NCBI RefSeq assembly: GCF_030282845.1
Contig: NZ_JASTWE010000036.1
Span: 1 to 37,906 of the forward strand
Reading direction: 5' to 3'
DNA: 37,906 bases
DNA from: Pseudodesulfovibrio pelocollis
Lineage (GTDB): Bacteria; Desulfobacterota; Desulfovibrionia; Desulfovibrionales; Desulfovibrionaceae
The notes beneath the pieces were generated by a model. The model worked only from the letters and a program-made list of their open reading frames with translations. It did no database searches and was not told where the DNA came from. Below, piece after piece: positions 17,974 through 25,724 of the stretch. Position numbers and translations under genes: made by a program. Every line of letters starts with the position of its first letter. The first letter of the stretch is position 1.

Positions 17974-17991
17974 CTGTCCTGGTCAGGACAG
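17974..17991 (-). terminator. Hairpin after the small unknown gene at 17998
   Basis: CTGTCCT and AGGACAG form a perfect 7-bp stem with a 4-nt loop six bases past the stop at 17998. No strong T tract follows. It probably separates this gene from the SGNH gene downstream. The remainder of 17784-17973 shows nothing clear. Confidence 0.5.
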
Positions 17992-17997
17992 GAAGGG

Positions 17998-18411
17998 TCA
18001 GACCACCGAGGCGAGCATGGTGCCGGGCGGCAGGTCGGTATCGCGGGCGGCGCTGGCGTAGGCGGCCAGGGCGGCCCTGATGCGGCCCGGGGACGCCTGG
18101 CCGACGGCCTTGGCGCCTGAGACGGCCCGGTCGCGATGATCGGCCCCGCTGAGCCCCAGGTTGGCGCGCAGGGTGGCCACCTCGGCCTGGGTCGAAAAGG
18201 CTGCGGCCTGCTGCCGTGCGCGGCGCGACTCAGGCGAGAGGGCGGTATCGACCACCACGCTGGAGGATTCGTAGTCCAGTCCGAACCGGCCCAGGCGAAA
18301 GCCGAGCGCGGTGGTGGTCACCGTGGCCCCGGGCCTGTCGGTCACCGCCTCGCGCCGGGCGGTCCCGGCGTTGATCTGGTACTGTTCCACGGCGTGGGAC
18401 TGAATCCGCAC
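17998..18411 (-). CDS. Small protein of unknown function sharing a C-terminal motif with the 11483-12232 product
   Basis: The 137-residue product starts RIQSHAVEQYQINAG after an initiating GTG that has GGGGGAG just upstream; a longer frame exists but its sequence is not protein-like. The middle part (ALGFRLGRFGLDYES, then RRARQQAAAFSTQAEVATLRANLGL) is helical and Gln/Ala-rich. The end reads RIRAALAAY...LPPGTMLASVV. The block IRAALAAY and its position about 20-25 residues from the C-terminus are shared with the protein at 11483-12232. There is no signal peptide or membrane segment. I do not recognise the family. It is transcribed away from the NfnAB genes across a 310-bp gap. Confidence 0.7.
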   Translation of the reverse strand: MRIQSHAVEQYQINAGTARREAVTDRPGATVTTTALGFRLGRFGLDYESSSVVVDTALSPESRRARQQAAAFSTQAEVATLRANLGLSGADHRDRAVSGAKAVGQASPGRIRAALAAYASAARDTDLPPGTMLASVV

Positions 18412-18721
18412 GACTCCCCCTGCTTCGGCCCCGGGCATGAAAAAAGCCGGGGCGCGTTCATTGGCAGCCCGGCCGTCCCTGCGGCTTGGAGCGTGGGCCA
18501 CTGGCCCGCTCCCACCGCGCTCTCTCCAGAGGGACCCGTGGTTTTCCGCTTCCCGTCCATGGGAATTGGCACGTGATGATAATGGTCTTTGATGATCAGG
18601 ATACCCGGTCCGATCGGTTTTGACAAGCCCGCCCGCGAAGGCTACTACCTGTGGCTTTGCCACACGGCCGCAACGCCGTGCCCCACGGGGAATCGTCATC
18701 AACCGCAGCCAAAGGGTTTCC
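18412..18721. other. 310-bp divergent intergenic region upstream of nfnA
   Basis: No gene is apparent. It holds a strong hairpin at 18488-18512 (GGAGCGTGGGCC pairing with GGCCCGCTCC, one bulge) and the divergent control regions of the small unknown gene and nfnAB. I looked for Rex (TTGTGAA-type) and CRP/FNR/HcpR-type palindromes and saw none. Confidence 0.6.
18488..18512. promoter_or_regulatory. Strong hairpin in the nfnA upstream region
   Basis: GGAGCG-T-GGGCC and GGCCCGCTCC form a 10-11-bp stem with a 3-nt loop and one bulged base. Its role, as a leader structure or the remnant of a terminator, is not known. Confidence 0.45.
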
Positions 18722-19567
18722 ATGGGCTACACCATCCTCGAAAAGCAGGAGCTGATCCCGGGCCAGACCACCATGATGGTCATCGACGCCCCGCAGATCG
18801 CTGCCAAGGCCCGGCCGGGCAACTTTGTCATGCTCAGGGCGTCCGAACGCGGCGAGCGCATCCCCCTGACCATCGCCGACCGCGACAGCGCGCGCGGCAC
18901 CATCACCATCGTCTTCCTCGTGGTGGGCAAGACCACGGCGGAACTGGCCGCCCTGAATCAGGGCGGCGAAATCCTCGATGTCTGCGGCCCGCTAGGGCGG
19001 CCCACGCATATCGAGAACTCGGGCACAGTGGTCTGCGTCGGCGGCGGCACGGGCATCGCGGCCATGCACCACATCGCCAAGGGCCACGCCGAGGCGGGCA
19101 ACCGGGTCATCGCCGTGGTGGGCGCGCGCAGCAGGAACCTGCTCCTTTTCTGCACCGAGCTTTCCGCCTTCTGCCCGGAGCTGCGCGTGGCCACGGACGA
19201 CGGCTCGGCCGGGCACAAGGGATTTGTCACCGAGGTGCTCAAGGACATCCTCGACTCGGGCGAGACCATCGCCGAGGTGGTGGCCATCGGGCCGGTGCCC
19301 ATGATGGAGGCGGTCAGCCGCGTGACCCTGCCCTATGGCGTGAAGACCACGGTCTCCCTCAATTCCATCATGGTGGACGGTGTGGGCATGTGCGGCGCGT
19401 GCCGCTGCACCGTGGACGGCAAGACGCTGTTCGCCTGCGTGGACGGCCCCGAGTTCGACGGCCACGCCGTGGACTATGCCGAGCTCAAGGCCAGGCTGTG
19501 GCAGTTCAGGGAGCAGGAGCAGGGGGCCATGGAACGATTCAGCAAGGAGTGTCGGTGCGATGGCTGA
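18722..19567 (+). CDS. nfnA: NADH-dependent ferredoxin:NADP+ oxidoreductase, small subunit
   Basis: The 281-residue subunit resembles ferredoxin-NADP reductase. An N-terminal FAD-binding barrel (about 1-95, with GNFVMLRASERGERIPLTIAD) is followed by a nucleotide-binding half starting VCVGGGTGIAAMHHIA. A C-terminal cysteine cluster (GMCGACRCTVDGKTLFACVDGPEFDGH) would hold a [2Fe-2S] cluster. With the large subunit it forms NfnAB, a flavin-based bifurcating transhydrogenase linking NADPH oxidation to NAD+ and ferredoxin reduction. The same family is often annotated as sulfide dehydrogenase or glutamate synthase-like. ATG 18722 has AAAGGG at good distance and begins the conserved sequence; an earlier in-frame start lacks support. 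The stop overlaps the next start by eight bases. Confidence 0.92.
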   Translation: MGYTILEKQELIPGQTTMMVIDAPQIAAKARPGNFVMLRASERGERIPLTIADRDSARGTITIVFLVVGKTTAELAALNQGGEILDVCGPLGRPTHIENSGTVVCVGGGTGIAAMHHIAKGHAEAGNRVIAVVGARSRNLLLFCTELSAFCPELRVATDDGSAGHKGFVTEVLKDILDSGETIAEVVAIGPVPMMEAVSRVTLPYGVKTTVSLNSIMVDGVGMCGACRCTVDGKTLFACVDGPEFDGHAVDYAELKARLWQFREQEQGAMERFSKECRCDG

Positions 19568-20993
19568 GATGAAGACCAAACGGAAGATCAGGCCCCGGGT
19601 GGCCATGCCCGCCCAGGACGCCCTGGCCCGCGCCGGGAATTTCAACGAAGTGGCTCTGGGCTACTCGCGCGAGCAGGCCCTGGTGGAGGCCGAGCGCTGC
19701 CTCCAGTGCAAGACCCCGACCTGTCAGGCGGGCTGTCCGGTGGAGATAGATATCAAGGGCTTCATCACCGCCCTGTGCGACGATGATCTGGCCAAGGCCT
19801 ACGACATCCTCCGGCAGACCAACTCCCTGCCCGCTGTCTGCGGCCGGGTCTGCCCCCAGGAGCACCAGTGCGAGGGCGCCTGCGTCCTGGGCCGCAAGCA
19901 CGAGCCCGTGGCCATCGGCCGCCTGGAGCGCTATGTGGCCGACGCCTTCATGCGCCAGACCGGGGATACCCCCGACGCCTGCCGGGCCGCCACGGACCTC
20001 GACGCCTGCATACCGTCCCGTCCCGAGCGCCGCGTGGCCTGCATCGGCTCCGGCCCGGCCTCCCTGACCGTGGCCGGGTACCTGGCCGGTCGCGGCATCA
20101 GCGTGGACGTGTACGAGGCCCTGCACGAGCCGGGCGGGGTGCTGGTCTACGGCATCCCGGAATTCCGGCTGCCCAAGGCGGTGGTGGCGCACGAGGTGGA
20201 CGGGCTCAAGGCCCTGGGCGTGACCTTCCGCTGCAACTGGGTGGGCGGCAAGACCATCACCATCGACGACCTCTTCGACCAAGGCTACGGCGCGGTCTTC
20301 GTGGGGGTGGGGGCCGGGCTGCCCCGCTTCCTCGGCATTGCCGGCGAAAACCTGGTGGGCGTGTTCTCGGCCAACGAATACCTGACCCGGATCAACCTGG
20401 GCCGCGCCTACGACCACCTCAACCACGACACCCCGGCCTATCACGCCCGGCGCACCGTGGTCATCGGCGCGGGCAACGTGGCCATGGACGCGGCCCGCAC
20501 CGCCCTGCGCATGGGCTCAAGCGAGGTCTCGGTGGTCTACCGGCGCAGCGAGGCCGAGATGCCCGCCCGGCGCGAGGAGATCGAACACGCGGTGGAGGAA
20601 GGGGTGCGGCTGCGCTGCCTGTGCGGCCCGCTCTCCTTTCACGGCGACAACCAGGGGTGCCTCAAGGGGCTGACCGTCCAGAAGATGGCCCTTGGCGAGC
20701 CCGATGCCTCGGGCCGGTGCAGCCCGGTCTGCCTCGACGGCCAGACCGAGCAGATCCCCTGCGACATGGCCGTCATCGCCGTGGGCACCCGGCCCAATCC
20801 CATCCTCATCGAGGCCACGCCCGACCTGGGGCTGAACAAATGGGGCTATGTGCAGACCGACCCGGACACGGGCGAGACCTCCATCCCCAACGTCTTTGCC
20901 GGGGGCGACATCGTCACCGGCTCGGCCACGGTCATCTCGGCCATGGGCGCAGGCCGCCGCGCCGCCCAAGAGATCGCCCGCAGGCTGCTCTAA
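19560..20993 (+). CDS. nfnB: NADH-dependent ferredoxin:NADP+ oxidoreductase, large subunit
   Basis: The 477-residue subunit resembles the small subunit of glutamate synthase. Cysteines in CLQCKTPTCQAGCP and CGRVCPQEHQCEGAC would bind two [4Fe-4S] clusters in the N-terminal domain. A dinucleotide fold follows (GSGPASLTVAGYLA; then VVIGAGNVAMDAARTALRMG), and the end has the FAD motif IPNVFAGGDIVTG. It carries the bifurcating flavin in known NfnAB structures. AAGGAG lies about ten bases before the ATG within the end of nfnA, so translation is coupled. The final codons (Arg-Leu-Leu-stop) lie inside the left terminal repeat of the element at 20981-21104, so the natural C-terminus may have been replaced or trimmed. 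Glutamate synthase small subunit is the alternative, but no GltB partner is present. Confidence 0.92.
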   Translation: MAEMKTKRKIRPRVAMPAQDALARAGNFNEVALGYSREQALVEAERCLQCKTPTCQAGCPVEIDIKGFITALCDDDLAKAYDILRQTNSLPAVCGRVCPQEHQCEGACVLGRKHEPVAIGRLERYVADAFMRQTGDTPDACRAATDLDACIPSRPERRVACIGSGPASLTVAGYLAGRGISVDVYEALHEPGGVLVYGIPEFRLPKAVVAHEVDGLKALGVTFRCNWVGGKTITIDDLFDQGYGAVFVGVGAGLPRFLGIAGENLVGVFSANEYLTRINLGRAYDHLNHDTPAYHARRTVVIGAGNVAMDAARTALRMGSSEVSVVYRRSEAEMPARREEIEHAVEEGVRLRCLCGPLSFHGDNQGCLKGLTVQKMALGEPDASGRCSPVCLDGQTEQIPCDMAVIAVGTRPNPILIEATPDLGLNKWGYVQTDPDTGETSIPNVFAGGDIVTGSATVISAMGAGRRAAQEIARRLL

Positions 20994-21104
20994 AACGGCG
21001 ATCTGCGTCGTTGCGTCAAAAAGTTCAAACCCTCGCGTACAGGAAGTACGCTTCGGCCTTGAACTTTTTTCGCGCCTAGCATCTCACCATTTTTGAGCAG
21101 CCTG
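20981..21104. mobile_element. Complete 124-bp palindromic element (copy B), MITE-like
   Basis: The left end CAGGCTGCTCTAAAACGG and the inverted right end CAGGCTGCTCAAAAATGG match at 16 of 18 positions. Inside, AAAAAGTTCAA and TTGAACTTTTT arms frame a GCGTAC/GTACGC core around TTCCT. Copy A at 1-83 shares the right half. No coding capacity. The left terminal repeat overlaps the last three codons and the stop of nfnB. It can fold into a long hairpin and may also act as a bidirectional terminator. Classification as a miniature transposable element is inference; no target duplication could be assigned. Confidence 0.65.
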
Positions 21105-21157
21105 CATGTTCTGACTTATTCAACAACGAGACCCTTGGCTTGCTCCCTTTCCGCCCA

Positions 21158-21193
21158 CAAGGCCCCGCCCGGCGAAAACCGGGCGGAGCCTTG
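21158..21193 (-). terminator. Terminator hairpin between convergent genes
   Basis: A 14-bp stem with one mismatch (CAAGGC-CCGCCCGG against CCGGGCGG-GCCTTG) encloses CGAAAA. It lies 34 bases past the helicase stop on the minus strand and could serve both directions. Confidence 0.7.
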
Positions 21194-21226
21194 TCACGTC
21201 TGTTTGGCAGGAACGGACCGCCAGCG

Positions 21227-21808
21227 CTACCAGTCCACCGGCAGCCGGACCTTCTGGCACGCCTTGTTGGTGAAGTAGATGTGGCCGTGCTCGCGGCCGT
21301 GCAGGTAGAGGTCGCGGGTGGCGGCCACGTCGTCGCGGCAGTACTCGGTGATCAGGTCGAGGCGGCCCTCCTTCCACCATTTGAGGGCCATCAGGCCGTC
21401 GGCCGTCTTGCCCCCGCCCAGGGTGGCCCGGGCCACGTTGTCGAGCTTGAGGCGGTAGCCGAGGCGGTTGTTGATCTCCACCAGCAGGTCGAGGCTTGGC
21501 AGGCTGCGGAAGGCAAAGGGATGCAGGCCGCCCAGCACCGCGTAGTCGAACTTCACATGATTGAAGCCGATGATCAGGTCAAAGGTCCGCAGCCGGGCCA
21601 CCAGCCCGTCCAGGTCGTCCTGGCCGTAGTCGAACATGGCCTCCTCGCCCGAATCCCAGACGCAGGCCACGGACACGCCCATGCGGTCGGCCCGGTGCCA
21701 GCCGCCCACCTCGTCGGCCGAGAAGCGGGTCTCGATGTCGATCACTCCGAAGCGCTCGGGCGCGGGACGGCGCGGCGTACTTGGCGAAAACGGGGCGGAC
21801 AGGGTCAT
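21227..21808 (-). CDS. Possible separately translated MrfB-like exonuclease from an internal start
   Basis: This is the same frame as the C-terminus of the fused helicase. The internal ATG at 21808 is preceded by AAGGAGGTGA ending two bases before it, stronger than the signal of the full-length gene. The product would be 193 residues with all DEDDy catalytic residues, starting MTLSAPFSPSTPRRPAPERF, a proline-rich lead into the DIE motif. It may reflect a former two-gene operon whose upstream stop was lost. Whether the stand-alone form is made is not shown by sequence. Confidence 0.45.
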   Translation of the reverse strand: MTLSAPFSPSTPRRPAPERFGVIDIETRFSADEVGGWHRADRMGVSVACVWDSGEEAMFDYGQDDLDGLVARLRTFDLIIGFNHVKFDYAVLGGLHPFAFRSLPSLDLLVEINNRLGYRLKLDNVARATLGGGKTADGLMALKWWKEGRLDLITEYCRDDVAATRDLYLHGREHGHIYFTNKACQKVRLPVDW

Positions 21809-24145
21809 GGTCACCTCCTTGGCTTCGGTGGCGGGCGATGCGCCCGTGCGGATGGATTCGAGCACATAACGGGCGGCGCGCTTGTCGATGGGCCGGTTGC
21901 CCGAGCCGCATTTGGGCGAGTGGACGCAGGAGGGGCAGCCGGTCTCGCAGGGGCACTCGTCGATGGTGCGCAGGGTGGTCAGGAGCAGTTCTTCGGCCTG
22001 CTCGAAGGCCTGACGGGTCAGGCCCGCGCCGCCGGGCATGCCGTCGTAGATGAACACGGCCGGGCCGTTCACCTGGGGGTGCATGGGGGTGGAAATGCCA
22101 CCAAGGTCGTTGCGATCTGTCATGACCAGGAGCGGCAGCATGCCGATGGCCGCATGCTCGAAGGCGTGGATGCCGCCCATGAAGTGCAGGTATTCTGTCT
22201 CGCACCCGATGCGCACGGTGTGGGGAATCTCGAACCACATGCCCTCGGTCTCGAAGCGCAGGGGCGGCAGGTCGAGCGGGGTGATGCCCAGCAGCTTGCC
22301 GCCGCGCACGGCCCGTTTCTCGTACCCCGTGATCTGCTCCGTGACCTTGAGGCGGCCGAAATGGACTCGGGTGCCAAGGCAGGCCCGGGTGCCGAGCACC
22401 TCGAGAATCTCCGTGTCCTTGCTGCCGCGCGGGCGGGTGTAGTAGCCCACCCGGGCGCGGCGGGCGCGCACGGCCAGGGCGCCCATGTCCATGTCCTCGA
22501 TGACGTAGGTCTTGCCCCGGTGCAGATAGACCGCGCCCGGATGCGCCTCGCGAAAGGCGCGGTGGGCGTCCAGGGTGCCGATGACCGGTCGCCTGCCCTC
22601 GCCCGACTCTGGGTCCTCGCCCGTGATGTCCTCGATGTGCATGGACCGGCCCGCGCCGCGCAGGTCCACATCGCGATGGGGCCGCTTGCGAAGGGTGACG
22701 ATCTCGCCGGGGTGCCCTGACGGGGTGTCGGCCACCTCGCAGAGATGGCCCGCCGCGATCAGCTCCTCCACCCTGCGGCCCACGGCCTCCTCGCGCAGAA
22801 AGGTCTCGCCCCGGCGCAGGGTCAGTTCGGCCGCGGCGCAGATCAGGTGGCGGTCCATGATCACCGGGTTGTGGGGATTGAGCACGGCCGATTCGGGCGG
22901 CCGGGCAAAGAAGTCCTCGGGGTGGCGCATGAAGTACTGGTCCAGGGCGTCCTCCTGGGCCACCAGGGCGACCACGCTGTCGCGCGTGGTGCGGCCCACC
23001 CTGCCGCCGCGCTGCTGGGTGGCCATGATGGAGCCGGGGTAGCCGACCATGACGCATAGGTCCAGCCCGCCGATGTCAATGCCCAGTTCCAGGGCCGAGG
23101 TGGAGATGACGGCCAAAAGCTCGCCCGAGGCCATGCGCGCCTCGATCTCGCGCCGCTCCTCGGGCAGGAACCCGGCGCGATAGGCCGAGATGCGCTCGCG
23201 ATACTCACCGCCGCGCTCGCTGGCCCACAGGGCGATGAGCTCGGTCAGCTTGCGCGACTGGCAGTAGACGATGGTGCGCATCTCCCGGGCCAGGGCCGAG
23301 CGCAAAAGCTCAATGGCCGCCTGGGCGGGCGAGCCCTCGGGGTTGATGAAGAGCATGTGCCTCAGGCCCCTGGCCGCGCCCGATTCGAGCACGGGGTGCG
23401 CGTCAAGGCCGGTGAGCATCCGGCACAGCTCCACCGGGTTGCCGATGGTGGCCGAGGAGAAGATGAAGGTGGGCCGCGCCCCGTAATACTCGCACAGCCG
23501 CAGCAGGCGGCGGAAAACCATGGCCATGTGCGAGCCCATGACCCCGCGATAGGTGTGGACCTCGTCCACGATCACATAGCTCAACCCCGCCAGGAATCCG
23601 GCCCAGGCACCATGGTGGGGGAGCATGGAGAGGTGGACCATCTCCGGGTTGCTCATGACCACGTTTGGCGGCGTGTCGCGGATCTTCTTGCGAAAATGGG
23701 GCGAGGTGTCACCGTCGTAGATGGCGGCCGTGGGCCTGTGCCCGCCCGGACCCACCGGAAGCAGCCCGGCCAGCTCGTTGAACGCTTTAAGCTGGTCCTG
23801 GGCCAGGGCCTTGAGGGGAAAGAGATAGAGCGCCCTGGCCTCGGGATCGGCCAGGCAGTGATCCATGACCGGCAGATTGTAGCACAGGGACTTGCCGCTG
23901 GCCGTGGGCGTGGCCACCACCACATGACGCCCGGCCCGGGCGAGGTCCACGGCCTCGGCCTGGTGCGCGTACAGGGTGTCGATGCCCGCCAGGGCCAGGG
24001 CCGCGCCCATGGCCGGGGACCAGGGACGGCGCGGGTTTGCATGACGCGCCGCAGCGCCCTCCACCACGCGGTGGTGGGCCACCTGGACGGCCATGCGCTC
24101 GGAGTCGAGCAGCGCGGCCACGTAGTGCGCAATCGGGTTGTCCAC
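21227..24145 (-). CDS. MrfA-type DEAD/DEAH helicase fused to an MrfB-type exonuclease
   Basis: The 972-residue chain joins two proteins that are separate in Bacillus subtilis (MrfA/YprA and MrfB/YprB), which act in excision of mitomycin C-type DNA damage. Helicase: Walker A ATPTASGKS (79-86), DEVH (194-197), SSATIG, and the late motif QQRGGRVGRT. The MrfA-specific C-terminal cysteines are C731, C733, C737, C740 and C746. Exonuclease (780-972): a DEDDy RNase H-like fold with D803 and E805 (DIE), D867 (NHVKFD) and Y935/D939 (YCRDD). At the junction the mRNA reads AAGGAGGTGACC before an in-frame ATG (21808), a near-perfect ribosome binding site, so the exonuclease may also be made alone. The GTG start at 24145 has no clear ribosome binding site and could be a few codons off. 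It diverges from an HD-GYP gene. Confidence 0.9.
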   Translation of the reverse strand: MDNPIAHYVAALLDSERMAVQVAHHRVVEGAAARHANPRRPWSPAMGAALALAGIDTLYAHQAEAVDLARAGRHVVVATPTASGKSLCYNLPVMDHCLADPEARALYLFPLKALAQDQLKAFNELAGLLPVGPGGHRPTAAIYDGDTSPHFRKKIRDTPPNVVMSNPEMVHLSMLPHHGAWAGFLAGLSYVIVDEVHTYRGVMGSHMAMVFRRLLRLCEYYGARPTFIFSSATIGNPVELCRMLTGLDAHPVLESGAARGLRHMLFINPEGSPAQAAIELLRSALAREMRTIVYCQSRKLTELIALWASERGGEYRERISAYRAGFLPEERREIEARMASGELLAVISTSALELGIDIGGLDLCVMVGYPGSIMATQQRGGRVGRTTRDSVVALVAQEDALDQYFMRHPEDFFARPPESAVLNPHNPVIMDRHLICAAAELTLRRGETFLREEAVGRRVEELIAAGHLCEVADTPSGHPGEIVTLRKRPHRDVDLRGAGRSMHIEDITGEDPESGEGRRPVIGTLDAHRAFREAHPGAVYLHRGKTYVIEDMDMGALAVRARRARVGYYTRPRGSKDTEILEVLGTRACLGTRVHFGRLKVTEQITGYEKRAVRGGKLLGITPLDLPPLRFETEGMWFEIPHTVRIGCETEYLHFMGGIHAFEHAAIGMLPLLVMTDRNDLGGISTPMHPQVNGPAVFIYDGMPGGAGLTRQAFEQAEELLLTTLRTIDECPCETGCPSCVHSPKCGSGNRPIDKRAARYVLESIRTGASPATEAKEVTMTLSAPFSPSTPRRPAPERFGVIDIETRFSADEVGGWHRADRMGVSVACVWDSGEEAMFDYGQDDLDGLVARLRTFDLIIGFNHVKFDYAVLGGLHPFAFRSLPSLDLLVEINNRLGYRLKLDNVARATLGGGKTADGLMALKWWKEGRLDLITEYCRDDVAATRDLYLHGREHGHIYFTNKACQKVRLPVDW
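21811..21820 (-). promoter_or_regulatory. Internal consensus ribosome binding site at the helicase-exonuclease junction
   Basis: The minus strand reads AAGGAGGTGA two bases before the in-frame ATG at 21808, complementary to the 16S rRNA 3' end over its whole length. It encodes Lys-Glu-Val within EAKEVTM, in a linker free of domain motifs. Confidence 0.7.
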
Positions 24146-24239
24146 AGGGCCGAAGGGTAGTATGGGGAAGGAAGTGAGGCAATATAATTGTCACGGGGCG
24201 GGCCAGGACACACACTGCCCTCTGGAGGATCGCGAGAGC

Positions 24240-25661
24240 ATGAACAGGACCATTGCCGACAAGAACGACAACGGGGCCCGCCAGCGCATTCTGGTGGTGG
24301 ACGATTCGGTCTCGGTCCGCTTCGCCCTGGAGAAGCACCTGTCCGAGGCCGGATTCGAGGTGGCCCTGGCCGAAGATGGCGAGGAAGCCCTGGGCAAGGC
24401 CGTGGAAGGCGAGTTCGATCTGATCATCACCGACGTGGACATGCCCAGGATGGACGGATTCGAGCTGTGCCGCCGCCTCAAGGAGGAGTTCAAGACCTCC
24501 TCAATCCCCATCATCATCCTCTCCACCCGCGATTCGGACGAGCGCGTGGAGCAGGGATTCCGCGTGGGCGCGGACGCCTATCTGGCCAAGGGCGACGACA
24601 TCCGCGAGAGCATCGAGCGCATCAAGGACATCGTCCGGGCGCGCAACTTCCTGACCGGCAGCAAGGTGCTGGTGGTGGACGACTCCTCAAGCATCCGTCT
24701 TTTCCTGCGCGTGGGCCTGACCGAGAACGGCTTCACGGTCAGGACCGCGGTCAACGGCCGCGAGGCCCTGGACATGCTGCCCGGGTTCCGGCCCGACCTG
24801 ATCATCACCGACCTGATGATGCCCGAGATGGACGGCTTCGAGCTGTGCCGGGCGCTGAAGCAGTCGGAATTCGCCGCTGTGCCGGTCATCGTCATGTCCA
24901 CCATGGGCGACAAGGGCATCATGCGCCGCCTGATGCGCGAGGGCGCGGCCTCGTTCCTGATCAAGCCCTTTTCCGTGGCCCAGCTCTCGGTGGTCATCGA
25001 GGAGATTTTCTCGTCCAATTTCCGGCTCCTGCTCGAGGAAAAGGAGCGGTTGCAGACCGAACACCGGCTGACCCTGGCCGCCATCGCCAGCCTGGTGCAG
25101 GCGCTGGAGGCGCGCGACAGCCTGACGCGCGGCCACTCCGAGCGGGTCGCCCTGGTGGCGGTGGGCATCGGCGAGGAAATGGGCTTCAGCCCGCCCGAGC
25201 TTGAGCGGCTGCTGCTCATCGGCAGGCTCCACGACCTGGGCAAGATCGGCGTGCGCGACGACGTGCTGCTCAAGAAGGACTCCCTGACCAACACGGAATA
25301 CGAGCACGTCAAGGCCCACTCCAACGTGGTGGCCGACATCCTGCGGCCCATCCAGAGCCTGCACGACATCCTGGAGGTGACCACCTCCCACCACGAGCGC
25401 TGGGACGGCAAGGGCTACCCCGACGGCCTGGCCGGAGAGGACATCCCGCTCAAGGCGCGCATCATCTCCGTGGCCGACGTATACGAGGCCGTCACCTCGG
25501 AGCGCCCCTACCGCGATTCCATGCCCCGGGCCGTGGCCGTGGACATCATCCGCGACGAGCGCGGCAAGCAGCTCTGCCCCACCTGCGTGGACGCCTTCCT
25601 GCGCTGGTACGAGCGCACCGGCGGCGTCATCGACCTGCCAGAGGATTATCGGCAGCACTGA
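24240..25661 (+). CDS. Dual-receiver HD-GYP response regulator, c-di-GMP phosphodiesterase
   Basis: The 473-residue cytoplasmic protein has receiver 1 (about 15-133, phospho-acceptor Asp65 in IITDVDMPRMDG) and receiver 2 (about 141-258, Asp191 in IITDLMMPEMDG, Lys242 in IKPF). A helical linker (260-290) leads to an HD-GYP domain. The HD pair is H331/D332 (RLHDLGKIGVRDD), then HHERWDGKGYPDGL with GYP at 392-394 and ARIISVADVYEAVTS. All metal and signature residues are present, so it should hydrolyse c-di-GMP. No membrane segment, so the signal comes from an unlinked kinase. ATG 24240 begins the conserved part; GGAGG lies about 12 bases upstream, somewhat far. The frame opens earlier but the extension overlaps the divergent helicase start. 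It converges with recQ. Confidence 0.93.
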   Translation: MNRTIADKNDNGARQRILVVDDSVSVRFALEKHLSEAGFEVALAEDGEEALGKAVEGEFDLIITDVDMPRMDGFELCRRLKEEFKTSSIPIIILSTRDSDERVEQGFRVGADAYLAKGDDIRESIERIKDIVRARNFLTGSKVLVVDDSSSIRLFLRVGLTENGFTVRTAVNGREALDMLPGFRPDLIITDLMMPEMDGFELCRALKQSEFAAVPVIVMSTMGDKGIMRRLMREGAASFLIKPFSVAQLSVVIEEIFSSNFRLLLEEKERLQTEHRLTLAAIASLVQALEARDSLTRGHSERVALVAVGIGEEMGFSPPELERLLLIGRLHDLGKIGVRDDVLLKKDSLTNTEYEHVKAHSNVVADILRPIQSLHDILEVTTSHHERWDGKGYPDGLAGEDIPLKARIISVADVYEAVTSERPYRDSMPRAVAVDIIRDERGKQLCPTCVDAFLRWYERTGGVIDLPEDYRQH

Positions 25662-25682
25662 AAAAGGGCGGCCATGCCGCCC
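25661..25682 (-). terminator. Rho-independent terminator of recQ
   Basis: GGGCGGC and GCCGCCC pair around a 3-nt loop (25666-25682), and AAAAA at 25661-25665 gives a T run on the minus strand, 43 bases past the recQ stop. The hairpin begins five bases after the convergent HD-GYP gene ends and may serve it too. Confidence 0.8.
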
Positions 25683-25724
25683 GCTCATCGCCCTCCTTGC
25701 GCCTGCGACTCCCCGTCAGGCCAA

